This document shows positions 33,557-44,195 of a stretch of DNA of 64,000 nt, piece by piece (the first letter of the stretch is position 1; every line of letters begins with the position of its first letter). Origin of the DNA: Rhodocollybia butyracea (taxonomy: Eukaryota; Basidiomycota; Agaricomycetes; Agaricales; Omphalotaceae); the NCBI GenBank assembly GCA_015501585.1, contig JADNRY010000001.1, positions 1,426,001-1,490,000 of the forward strand, in the 5' to 3' direction. The position numbers were made by a program, and so were the translations under genes. The notes beneath the pieces were generated by a model. The model worked only from the letters and a program-made list of their open reading frames with translations, had not been told where the DNA came from and made no database searches.

Positions 33557-36552
33557 ATGAGTACCTCCACTATGAACACTACTAGTGAAACTACCCTCGC
33601 TCCTCCAACTCCGAACTACGGTGGAAGCAATAGTCCCAAGCATAGCACCGCACCGTCAGAGTGGACTCAAGACTCTTATTTTGAATCACAGCAAGGTCAT
33701 TTCGAAAAGAAAGGTATTTTGCTAAATCCAGCTCCTTACTCTGTTATTCATTGAGGAAACAGTACCTTGGCGTGACCCCAGCGATGACTACGAACAGAGG
33801 TTTCCTGAGGATCCCATGTTCGAGGAGGCCGCCCCAAATGCGCGAGTCTGGCGGACGTATTTGGAAGAAAAGTAAAGCTTTCGACGAAAAACATGATCGA
33901 TGAAGCCCGAGATGGCTTGGATGCAATGCTAATCTTTGTGCGTTGACGAGTCCCGTTTGTAAGTACAAACGTACACTGCTGATCTTTCTTTTTCTCTCCT
34001 CTTCTCCGTGGCTACATAGGCCGGCCTTTTTTCTTCTGTCGTTACTTCGTTCCTTGTTCAAACTTCCCAGAACCTCCAGCCGAACTTTGGCCAAATCTCT
34101 ACGTCGCTACTTTCCGAACTCATTGCGGTACAGCGTGCAGCTGCTTGAGCAACTTCCTGTAACAACTGTACCGAGCTCGAGCCTATCACCTGCACTTTCG
34201 TACCTGATACAGGCCAAGTATGGGTTAACGGACTTTGGGCCCTCAGCCTTTCCCTTAGCCTATTCGTAGCACTCGCGTCAGTGCTAGTAAAGCAATGGCT
34301 TCACCATTATCTAACTCTTCCGTCTGGTACGCCCTCAGAGCGCAGCCATCTTAGACACTATCGTCTAGTTGGATTCCAAAGGTGGCGAGTTCGAGCTATC
34401 ATTGGTTCTCTTCCTGTGATTATGCACCTCTCGCTCGCAGTGTTCTTTGTCGGCCTTGTCATCTTTCTTTATCCTCTTCAACGGGTGCTATCCTACATTA
34501 TCAGCGCTGTCACTCTTTTCGTCTATTTCTTCTACGTGGCGACAAACGTTCTCCCTGTATTCTATCCCCAGTGTCCATACCAGACACCATTATCCCGATT
34601 CTTTTTCAGAATCAGACAAATATTACTACCGACACCAGACCAAATGAAATCCGACGTTCCCGGTCAAAGCCAGCCTTCTTACTTGAGAAGTTTGGAAGGT
34701 CGGCGGTGCATGCTGTTTATGATCGTCTAACTCTAGAAGGTTTGCAATGGCTATACAGCATGTCCTCCAATCCATCTGTACGCAGCGTTGTGGTGCAAGC
34801 CATCGGAGGACTTTCCGCATCATCGAAATTGGAAGTGGAACGTCGGTTTTCCGATTGTACGCCAGACATCATACGCTTATTGCTTAAGTGTACATCGAAG
34901 GTGCCCAATTCACAAATGCGTCAGGCTAATGCAGGCTGGGAGGCTTTGACGGAGAGGTTATGCAGAACCATTTCATTCTTCGACTCATCCTCGGAGCTAT
35001 TCAAATCTTTCTTTCCGTTTCTCCCACTAGTTCACTAATGGGAGATATATCCTCGATTACTTTTTCGACACCGAGCAATCCACACTTCCAAGCAAGTTCA
35101 TTTGCAGTCGATCTTAAACAAGGCATACGAAGTCCCCAAGAGTATAGAACCTTCATTGCCACATACTACAATCTTCCGCATCATCCAATGGTGTGGAACC
35201 AAATTTTACTCAACGCCATTAAACATGGATCATTTACGAGATTTACTCGTGGTGATGACGCAGAGGCTGTATTTTGCAGCGCGGTGGTGAAAGCTATATG
35301 GCCGTCGCCCCCGTCGTCGGACGATTGGGACTACAACTCCTTGACTATGACAATGGCGGAGGCGATACACATCTACTGGCGTAAAGAATACAAAGGTCTC
35401 TTGCGCAACTTTTTTCACACGATGCTCTCGCCCTTTGAAAGCTCCTCTATTCGTGGTGGGGACAACCAAATCCTAGTTCTAGCCATGGAATTCGCGTTCT
35501 ACCATATCACAAGGAACCCATCCAATCTCGAGAGCAGTCATTGGGAGATCATCGACCATATCTTCACACATCATGATTCTACAGCATCAAATGCAGTATT
35601 CAACTTTCAAGCAAACGTGTTTCATGCTTACCTCGCTGAGTTTGTCGTTCGTCTGGTCAAGACAAGCGAGATCCTCTGTGATACGTCGCTCAAATCTGAA
35701 AGTGACGTTATATTTCGGCGCCGCGCAACAATTTTAAACGTCTACGAGAAGACTAGGACAATATCTTTGTCTGCTCGTCGTGCTAGGATCTTGTCCGATG
35801 AAACAGAATTTTCCTTATTGCGCCGTACCATTCAAGGTACCCTCCAAGGCGTGCATTGCCTAGTTGACCACCAGGACATTTTTATCTCAGAAGCTGTATC
35901 GCTTTCATTCATGCATGCCTTAGATGTGCTCTCCCTTGCACTGGGAAATGGATCGCCCGAAGCTTTTCAAATCGCGGTAGATCATCGCTATCTCGAGTTG
36001 CTTCACAAATTTGGAGCAAAACAGAGAAAGATTGACGACCACAGTATCCGAGTTCTCAACTGCTATCTCGTTGGCCTGAGAAAATTGACTGCCACCGCAA
36101 GGGAAGCTGGCATTAGTTATCTATACGAACCTAGGAATTTGCGCCTCGTTATTACCCTCCTTATTTTTCGGCGCTTCCACGCTTATTCGGTGTTGGATAG
36201 GGATACAGATACGGCGGGTCTTATTGCCACTGGGTCCAAGACCATAACAGTGTGGTTAACTCAACTCACCAGTTTGCGGCCAGACACCACAGTATGGACT
36301 GACTGTTTATCCTGGCTTTCTCGTGTGCAAGAGTGGGCTCTAGATGTTGACAATTTGGAGAATAGCTACAGGGGAGTGGAGGACATACACAAACTCCAGG
36401 TGCAAAATTTCATTGACCAATCACTGGGCGAGGGTTGGCTAGGGACCGTGCTCCAATTACCCTTGATTATGTCGGAGGAGGGATTCAGATCATCCCCCTT
36501 TATCCGAGAGCTGCAAATGATAATACAGTGGTTGGATGATTTTATTGTATAA
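33557..36552 (+). pseudogene. DUF6535-family membrane protein, broken
   Basis: Agaricomycete-specific family with an N-terminal multi-pass DUF6535 region and a long C-terminal soluble part of unknown function. Visible pieces: start MSTSTMNTTSETTLAPPTPN; RVWRTYLEE and MIDEARDGLDAMLIF; membrane segments GLFSSVVTSFLVQTSQNLQP, WVNGLWALSLSLSLFVALAS; the hallmark VLVKQWLHHYLTLPSGTPSE; LPVIMHLSLAVFFVGLVIFL; QCPYQTPLS; then a 530-codon C-terminal frame ending at 36552. Lesions: two shifts at about 33868-33890, an in-frame TGA at 34146-34148 between AVQRAAA and ATSCNNC, a frame change at about 34640-34690 and another near 34960-35040. Because one lesion is a clean stop and others are not in long runs, decay is more likely than error here. 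The long intact tail argues that it is recent. Confidence 0.7.
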
Positions 36553-36899
36553 GAGCTCGACGAAATTTCGGCGGGAAATATGCACACACATATAATCTTA
36601 GGCACCTAATAATAACTACTGGGCATATAACGATAGACGAATAGTAGTAATAAGTAGTGGTATCATACACGGCTACAGCGGGATCCCGCGAGGGAACGGC
36701 CGGACTCTAGGGGAGAGAAGCAGCGAGCTCTACCCACAAAGGAAGGCAGACTGCAAACTCTCCCAGAGAGGAAGTAGCAAGTAGTACTTAGCCAAGTCAT
36801 GGGAGACCGGAAAAGCCGAAAGTCTTCGGATCAGATCAGGGCAGCCACAGTCAATACCGAGTCATTATCATTCCTTCCTTCTCAACTTCCTCCCAAAAA
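36553..36899. other. Intergenic, promoter of STR2
   Basis: No gene. Contains AG-rich sequence around 36700-36790 and a GCGGGATCCCGC palindrome at about 36678-36689. Confidence 0.4.
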
Positions 36900-38932
36900 A
36901 TGGGCAGTACTGACCCAGTTGCTCTCGGGCTACCAGTGCCACCATTTACCCCACATGCGATTTCTGTCTCCCTTCCGACATGGCGCGATAATGTAGATTA
37001 TGAAAAAGGTGATGAAAGAGTTTTAGGTACAATGGTATCCGGATATCCTCGATTTTTTATCGGTCTCAATATACAGAAGGTAATTCGAAAAAAAAATAGA
37101 CTACTAAGACCTGAATTCTGACTGATTTTTTTTCGTCGTTTAGCTTGCGGAGATATGTGTTCAGAAATTCGGCGCTCAAGGCGAAAGCGCTATGCTTTTC
37201 CCGTCTCAGAAAACTGCTGATGCGTGCCGTACTTTTATTCATGAACGCTCCGCGTTGGAAAGAATCAAAATACCAGCTCGCTTGATCCAACTCTTGATTT
37301 GTCCGGAAGACAAGGCAAATAAAGCAGTCCTTATCAATTCCGAGGATTGTGATTGCAATGGTTCTACATCTATACTAAACCTTCACATCGTTCTATTTCC
37401 TTCCGAAGCTGGACCCTTTGCGAAACAATTTTGGCAGCATTGTGGCGCTGGAATTTCCTCTCGTTTGGCAGAGCAATGTCTTTCTTTACTTCCTGATGTC
37501 TCGCCAACTTCATCACCTCAGCCTCCCCGTCCATCCTTCAAGGCCTTTAACAAACACTATTCTGTCAAGGAAGCACTACGAGTCTCTTCTCCTACCCTCA
37601 CGGAAGACTTGAGTGCTGACCACAGTGTATATCTGGAGGAGAGGTATGGACGAAACCTACCACTAGCAGCCGCCGCCGCCGCCAAACGGGCTCTTCGCCG
37701 CAGGATATCTGGTGTGATATTGCGGGATGATAATGGATGTGCTGGCGACCAAAACCTTCAACTAGGTCCCAGTGCTCGAAGCGTGAAGGAGTTGTCGGAA
37801 GACGATGTATATCTCTTTCCAACAGGGATGAACGCCATTTGGAATGCCCATCAGCTTGCAATGAGAACTCGGCCTTTGTCAAAAAGTGTTTGTTTTGGGT
37901 ATGTCATATTTCAGCTACCTCTTTTATCGCTCACACGACATCCAGGTTTCCGTATATCGACACCTTGAAGATTCTCGAGAAATGGGGACCTGGATGCCAT
38001 TTCCTAGGCCATGGTCTCGATAGCGACATCGATGAACTTGAGAAAATTCTAGAAGAACAGCTCAAGCTGGACCCATCTAAACCACCCATCCTGGCTCTAT
38101 TCACAGAATTCCCTTCCAATCCTCTATTACGCTCCTCGGATCTTCCTCGTCTCCGAAGCCTAGCCGACAAATACGATTTCTTAATCGTCATTGACGAAAC
38201 GATTGGGAATTTCATGAATGTGGATGTCTTTCCGTTTGCCGATGTTGTAGCCAGTAGTTTAACCAAGGTGTTCAGTGGAACGTCAAACGTTATGGGTGGA
38301 AGGTTCGTTATAGCTGTTTCTGAGCTTCTGCTCCGCTGACCTTTTTCACAAGCCTTGTCCTCAACCCTAAAGGACGTCATTACGCCACCTTGAAATCCTA
38401 CATGGACTTGAACTATGAAGACACGTATTTTGATCAGGATGCCATCTTCATGGAACGAAACTCGCGCGACTTCCAGAGACGTATCAAAACGATCAACCAT
38501 AACGCTGAAGTCGTGAGCGACTTCCTTTACGCTCATTCCCGTGCTGCAGGTGTTCCCAACGCCATTATTAAGGAAGTGTCATATCCCAAATTCACTACCC
38601 CCGAGCTCTACGAACGTTGTCGTATCAAAGCCAATGCCCAGACTGGCGCCGAAAGCGGCGGCTATGGTGGACTTTTCTCTGTTACGTTCACCTCCGGAAA
38701 AGCTGCTCATGTTTTCTTTGACGCATTGCCTTGTCATAAGGGCCCAAGTCTGGGTACCAACTTTACTCTTGCGTGCCCGTTCACTATCTTGGCTCATTTC
38801 AACGAGCTAGACTGGGCTGCACAGTATGGTGTGGAAGCCGATCTGGTCCGGGTTACCGTCGGGTTAGAGGACACCGCTGAACTATTATCTGGATTTGCTC
38901 TGGCTTTGAAAGCAGCTGAAGCTACTGTTTGA
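36900..38932 (+). CDS. STR2: Cystathionine gamma-synthase
   Basis: PLP enzyme joining O-acetyl- or O-succinylhomoserine and cysteine to cystathionine (transsulfuration, Met synthesis). Exons 36900-37079, 37144-37898, 37946-38302 and 38353-38932 sum to 1872 nt (623 residues), normal for the long fungal form. The start [20 protein letters not shown] lies on a good CDS. The N-terminal ~270 residues are the fungal extension ([24 protein letters not shown], an Ala6 run at 37665-37683). The PLP domain follows: [55 protein letters not shown], and the Schiff-base motif [16 protein letters not shown]. The end [20 protein letters not shown], then EDTAELL, is typical. All introns are GT-AG and in phase. 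Confidence 0.93.
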
Positions 38933-39230
38933 TTTGTTCCTATACTTTTGATTCCACCTTCTCAAACATACCCTCTTACCATCATTTTACTCTGTTGATT
39001 CAGCTCCTCCAACAGGACTTTTTAGAAAAAAAATATGTATCACCATCGGCCGTCATCATTTGTATCCAACTACAAGCATTCACGTTCCGCATTATGTAGC
39101 ATTCATCTACTAGATTTATTTTATGACATAGCCCTACTTACATGGAAAAATGGAATATTCTGACTACTACTGTAAAGCGCGAACAGAAAGTACGAGCGGT
39201 GAATCCTACAAGAATTCCTCGATATTAAAC
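38933..39230. other. Convergent 3' flanks
   Basis: T-rich 3' region of STR2 meets the 3' end of the CNH gene. No further Vps39-type exon can be read on the minus strand here. Confidence 0.45.
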
Positions 39231-40573
39231 TCAAGATTCAGATTGGGAACTGGAGCCTCGATTAAGGCTAACTGGAACCTTCCGCATCTTGGCCGAGCTT
39301 CGAGTAGAGGGAACAAGATATCCCATGAGAGTCGAGACTAAACGTGTCCTGTCCACCGGACTATCCTCAGGTGGCGGAGGAATGACTTGAACAAGATCTT
39401 GCGAATCGATATTGTGTATTTCAACAGCGCCGTTAGGAAGGAGAGCGGCGACGTGAGGGTAATCTACACCTGAGGGCCAGATAATATAAGTTACAGACTT
39501 CAGGTCAAAAAAGAAAACATACATATAGAAATAGGATGCTGAGACCACGTCAACGTCCCGCGCACTGGATCACCACTAGTAGTAAGAAATATACCCATTG
39601 ACCCGTTCTCACCCGTCCACGAAACAACGAGAAAGTCATTGTCTCCCGTAGGGATGATGAATGGTTCGACGGGCAAGTTTGGGGATTGTCCATCCTGATT
39701 CAATGGCAGGATTGGGAACATCTCAGCTGTCTCCAGGTTGAGTAAATGGTAGAGTTTGCTATCAGCTAAACACAGAGATGAGCCAATTCGGCGTGCCAAG
39801 ATGACCGGTCCATCAGGCAGAGGAATTTCCTGCAAACGATGGATTGAGACACTTTGAGGGAACCGGTACGAGATGAGCATGCCTTTTGATAGAACAGCCG
39901 CTCTCGCAGAGAGTACAATGCAATCGAAGTTCTCTTCATCACGCAAAAGTCCACCGCTTCATTTCGATGAGATGCAGAGTTTGCTGACGGTGCGGGCCTT
40001 GTAAGATGCCGTTGGTCTACTGCGAAGGTGACCACATTTCGGATGGGTTTAATGACTTGGTGCGATACTACATCCAATGATGGCAGGGTGTAAAAGTGAA
40101 TCTGTTTATCTGAGAAGACTAATGCACGCGAGATGCTGGGTAAAAGGACAATCTCTTCGATTGGTTTGTCGTTCGGCACGCTTTGACGCGATAAAATAGT
40201 ATACGATTCAATCTGAATATAAAGATGTAAGCAAGACAGGCGGAATGCACTCGTTTGAAACATACCTCGCCGGTCTGAAGTGCGAAGCGCATAAGTTCTC
40301 CATTTGAACATCCGACGTAGAGTTCGCTGCCTACGCTAAAGTAAGCACCTAGATATGTGGCTTTATAACTGGGATATGAACCTAAAGCTTGACCACAGCG
40401 CACTTGAATGCCCTGCAAGACGGATTCTGGCAGTTCTTCCACGTGTATTAAAATGGTGCACTTTTCGAGGAGACGCGTTAGTTACCGCTGAATATACTGG
40501 GTATAAGCTCTTGGATCTGATAAGGAGGAACGAAAGAGGATGAAGAAGATGGAGGTAGAGAGGAAGAGGCCAT
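39231..40573 (-). CDS. CNH-domain protein of the Vps39/TRAP1 (Vps3) type, C-terminus missing
   Basis: Resembles the N-terminal citron-homology propeller of HOPS/CORVET tethering subunits that act in endosome-vacuole fusion. Readable blocks: VPPYQIQELIPSIFSG, IQVRCGQALG, ELYVGCSNGELMRFALQTGE, PIEEIVLLPSISRALVFSDK, QIHFYTLPSLDVV, IKPIRNVVTFAVDQRHL, SIALYSLRERLFYQKEIPLP, WSQHPISI, then VDYPHVAALLPNGAVEIHNI and LVSTLMGYLVPSTRSSAKMR. The frame ends at 39231, whereas family members run on for several hundred residues of clathrin-like repeats. None of that is visible before STR2. The first splice also does not fit: CCC at 40411-40413 (GGG on this strand) has one base too many to give GIQVRC from the 40573 start. 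The alternative start at 40442 avoids that but drops the conserved N-terminus. Confidence 0.7.
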
Positions 40574-40640
40574 AAACTGTATGACCTCGTGACCATCTAG
40601 GAGCCTTATTATGCAACCTCCATGATCTTGATTCACAATA
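40574..40640. promoter_or_regulatory. 67-bp divergent promoter, CNH gene and Sds23-like gene
   Basis: The two start codons are only 67 bp apart, the tightest divergent pair in the window. The 5' UTRs must overlap or be extremely short. Confidence 0.55.
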
Positions 40641-42339
40641 ATGGCTCACAACAGAAGGCTTTCTCAGTCGTTGACTTTATCCCCAGACCCGCCGACGATG
40701 AACTTTACGGTGCCCAATGATAGTAAGATCTGGATGACGCATTGGACAACTGCTTTCGCCCGAGGCAAGTACTTATTATGTCCTCTCGTCTCCTTTCTTG
40801 TCCTCTTATCATCGTTATCTTAGATATAATTGACTCTCGAATCGTTGCTGTTGACGCACAAACAAGTGTAGAAGATGCTTGTGAGATACTGCTCTCTTCT
40901 GAAGATATTTCATGTCTGGCTATCAAATCTGGCGACCATTCGGTTTCTGGACTTCTCGATGTGAATAGTCCCCCCTCATTTCAATCTAAATGAACATAGA
41001 ACCGATGTACTGTGCAGTTCTCGGATGTCAATGCATTCTTAACTCTTGCGGCCACCAAACACACATTCTCTCCAGAAGAACTTCAAGATAAACCGCAAGT
41101 AGACGACATTTTTACTGCTGCGCGCGCTGGACATGTACCAGTATCCATCGTTAGCAGTAAGACTTTTTGCTGACCATAATTACCTTGACTTACCTGTTAC
41201 CCCAGATCTTTCGGAGAAGAACGCCCTTCAAACTTTACCATATAATGCTACTATCGTCTCTCTCTTGGACTCGTTTGCTCAAGGTGCTCACCGAGGTACG
41301 TGCTTTTTATCAGGTGAAGCCGAATGTCAACACCTATACTTTTTACAGTTTTGATTCACTCAAATTCATCCAGTAGTGGCCAGGAAGACTTTCTTGGCAT
41401 TGTGTCAGACCGTCGTCTTCTGGCCTGGTTCCTGTCATTTGCCCAACAGTCCGAATTCGAATCCTTGCGCACATATCTTTCCAACCCACTTAGCTCTTTC
41501 ACTGACTCGCTTCCTTCGCTTAATCTGTTCACGGCTGTTGTGGCGGCCTTGTCAACAGCCCCTGTACTCGAAGCGATGAAACTCATGAGCGAAGAAGGTG
41601 TGAGTAGTATCGCTGTTTTGGAGGAAGAAGGCGGGACTTTGCTCAGTGCCGTCAGTGTCACGGATATAGGAAAGATTGTTGTCCCTTCGCAAAGTAACCA
41701 GATTCTAGCGATGCCACTTCAACATTTTATCTCTCTGGTTAAGGTTCTATCTTTTCATCTTGCTGTGTCTATGTTGGTACTGACAAAACATCGTTCTAGG
41801 GACCAGATGGATCTACTGACGGGGCAGACAAGATGCCCGTGTACTCTGTTTTCTCCACAAGCACGATGCTGTATACGATGCAAAAAATACTAGCCAGTAT
41901 GCAACTATATGCTATATATTTATCTCAACCAGTGTCTGACTGATACTTAATTAGCCAATGCACACAGAGTGTTCGTCACACAAGAATCTGCCGAATCATC
42001 CCCCATACTCACACCGTTGTCCTCCGGAAACCTTGCGGGGGTGGTTTCTGTCGTCGATAGTGCGTATCTTTCAATCATACGCAATCTGTGCCTTCTAACG
42101 ATTTCTCTGCAGTCCTATCGCTCTTTGCGCGTCTTGCAAATGTTCAACATGTCGACCCGACTATGCAGCGCCATCGCCGTGCGTCATCTGTCTCGTCACA
42201 AGCATCATCCAGATCAGACCACTCAAGGTCGAGTAGTCGGACCGGTATACGAAGGGCGTTGAGTGCAAAGACTTCGCATTCAAATCATAAACCCCCGAGC
42301 GTAACATCTCCTACTATTGGGGATTCAATCAAGCTATAA
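40641..42339 (+). CDS. CBS-domain protein, Sds23-like
   Basis: Four predicted CBS motifs in tandem, an adenosine-ligand-binding fold. The order and Ser-rich C-terminus resemble fission-yeast Sds23/Moc1, a regulator of PP2A and of stress and nutrient responses; an AMPK gamma relative is the alternative. Readable parts: MAHNRRLSQSLTLSPD; IIDSRIVAVDAQTSVEDACE; SCLAIKSGDHSVSGLLD; FSDVNAFLTLAATKHTFSPE; NALQTLPYNATIVSLLDSFA; FLGIVSDRRLLAWFLSFAQQ; VLEAMKLMSEEGVSSIAVLE, TLLSAVSVTDIG; HRVFVTQESAESSPILTPLS and LAGVVSVVDILSLFARLANV. The tail is Ser/Arg-rich (SSQASSRSDHSRSSSRTG). Eight or so short GT-AG introns; exact small exons are inferred. Confidence 0.83.
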
Positions 42340-43680
42340 TCTTCATGGACCCAGCAGCTTCGCCCAGTCGTCTTTATTTTTGTTCATATGTATTATTCTT
42401 AATCTCGTTTGTTTTTGTAAACGGAGGAACCTCAATTTACGTGCATCTATAGAACTGACGCTGCGTACTTGACCTACCTAGTACCACTTACGAAAGGTAA
42501 AATGAACGGTATCACCACCTGGTGTAGGTAAATTGGGAACAATCATATCGCCAGATATGGAGACGAATTCGCTAATACGACTATGAAACCAAAAGAGAAC
42601 AAAACCATACGGTGCATCTCATTCTACCGTGTACTAGTCCTGTGCCGTGGCCACCTTGAAGAAGACAGAGAACAAGAAAAAGATAGTAGTAGCTAGAGGA
42701 GATTGAGCGAGCACTGTAGGCCTGAGGACTCGGAGAAACAAGGAAATCAGTCGGATTTTAAAAGTTCGAGTTGCAACAAGAGGAGCTACGAGGATGAACC
42801 GCATGAGAGGATCGATACAACGTTGTCAAGAATCAGGCGAAGCTACGAAAAGCCTCGAGTTCAGAAGACATTCCAAAGAAGCTTTGTACCACATGTCGTA
42901 TCGGAGTCGTATCTCCAAGTCCCGAGCCAAGCAGTCGCAGTGCAGCTGGGCTTTCGTGCTGGTGTCATGAATGAATTTCGGTACGCGGCGGGTCCCAGAA
43001 GAAGAGGAGACTTGGAACTTTGGCGAAAATGAGGGCTTTCTAGATCTGCAGCAATATCGGGAAGATTACACGCTTTTGAACATGATATTTCGAGTGCATA
43101 CATTTTCGTCTGTCCACTTGTGACTGAACACCGGATAAAGTCGTCCGGGCGGAATGGGTTTGAGTGCTCGTGTTTGGATGCGACCACACAGCAACGCAAC
43201 AGATGCACCCGTAGATAGCTAGACTTGCCACGGTGATTTGTCTAGCTTTGCCATTGTATGATGCTGAAGCTTCGCTGTAGTTGGGATTTTCAACAGAAGT
43301 AAGGTACTTGTAAGCTGGAGTGGTCATAAGATGAAAACAAGTTCCTGGCTGGGAATCATTAATCATTCTCGCCATCCAAGTGAGACAAAGCGAGGCACGA
43401 CCAGCAGAAAGTTTCTCCAATCTTGCACCCTTAGGCCTTTGTAGGGAAAAATAAGTATGTCAAATCGGATCGACAAATCCGGCCACAGAGACTCAGGACA
43501 ACGAAGAGGTAAAAGAATGGTACACACGTATCGCGTAATCATGTATTCCTGAAGGAACTTCTAAACCGAGTCGAGTTGAAAAACAACCCACCTAATCAAG
43601 GAACTGGCCAGAAAGTAGAAGAACCTTGCGTGCGTACGTAACCGTAAAAAAGTTATCCAACCCCGTCAACAATCAAGCGA
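42340..43680. other. Intergenic, weak hints of a minus-strand gene
   Basis: A coding-like minus-strand exon, 42582-42478, reads ISEFVSISGDMIVPNLPTPG, then GDTVHFTFRKWY and a stop. It is preceded by a good acceptor (GTTTCATAG). I could not find its upstream exons. Frames at 42861-43208 and 43040-43420 on the same strand have no recognisable content. I see nothing else. Confidence 0.35.
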
Positions 43681-43768
43681 CTCCCTGGCTGGGAGTCGAA
43701 CCCAGCTTTCGCGCGTAAATGACGTCACAGATGACAGGCGCGTGTACTAACCGATATACTACCAGGGA
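43681..43768 (-). tRNA. tRNA-Asp (GTC) with a 16-nt intron
   Basis: Acceptor stem TCCCTGG / CCAGGGA, D-arm with GGTTAGTA, anticodon stem CGCGC / GCGCG, T-arm CTGGGTTCGACTCCCAG and discriminator G. The anticodon GTC is at 43735-43733. A 16-nt intron (43716-43731) follows base 37, the canonical eukaryotic position. Removing it leaves a 7-nt loop CTGTCAC and a 72-nt tRNA. The intron contains the palindrome TGACGTCA. Confidence 0.93.
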
Positions 43769-43894
43769 GATGTTATAGTGCCTGATATTTTATTTGAATC
43801 TCTCTCATTCTTTCCGTACCTGACTGGCAGTGAGCGCTAGTAAGCACCCACGAAGAAAAATAACGGTTCAAATAGTACCGCCGCTGCATCACTC

Positions 43895-44110
43895 ATTGAA
43901 AGGAAAGCTTTGGCACGTGGATGGACGGCATTCTCGAAAGAACCTGCAGCGATGAGCGAACGCAAAACAGCTGCGTTCAACCCGATGGCAGACATCTTTC
44001 GCGGCGTCATTCATACCGCGAAGGAGCATAGTCAAGAGGGGCCGGTGCCAATTTTTACCCTTACCGCTCAGAGTACTTAGGACCCGCATCGCGTCCGGAT
44101 ATCATCTTCG
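43895..44110 (+). pseudogene. Relic of a FunK1 kinase 5' region
   Basis: GGAAAG.TTTGGC..., AGAACCTGCAGCGATGAGCGAACGC and ATGGCAGACATCTTTCGCGGCGTC are diverged copies of sequence at about 45040-45300 and 49920-50180 in the full kinases. It is broken by indels and lacks the catalytic half. The flank after it (44196-44395) matches 47796-47953, so a third duplication unit once stood here. Confidence 0.7.
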
Positions 44111-44195
44111 ATTGAAGACTTGGATAGGCAGGACAAGTCAAATCAACATAGTACTGCGAAAGCGGAGCAGGAAACGGCGGGCAGGCTCTCATCCG

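Noticed and set aside
36678..36689. GCGGGATCCCGC palindrome ahead of STR2
   Set aside because: A 12-bp palindrome is not significant alone and does not match a known regulator site I can name.
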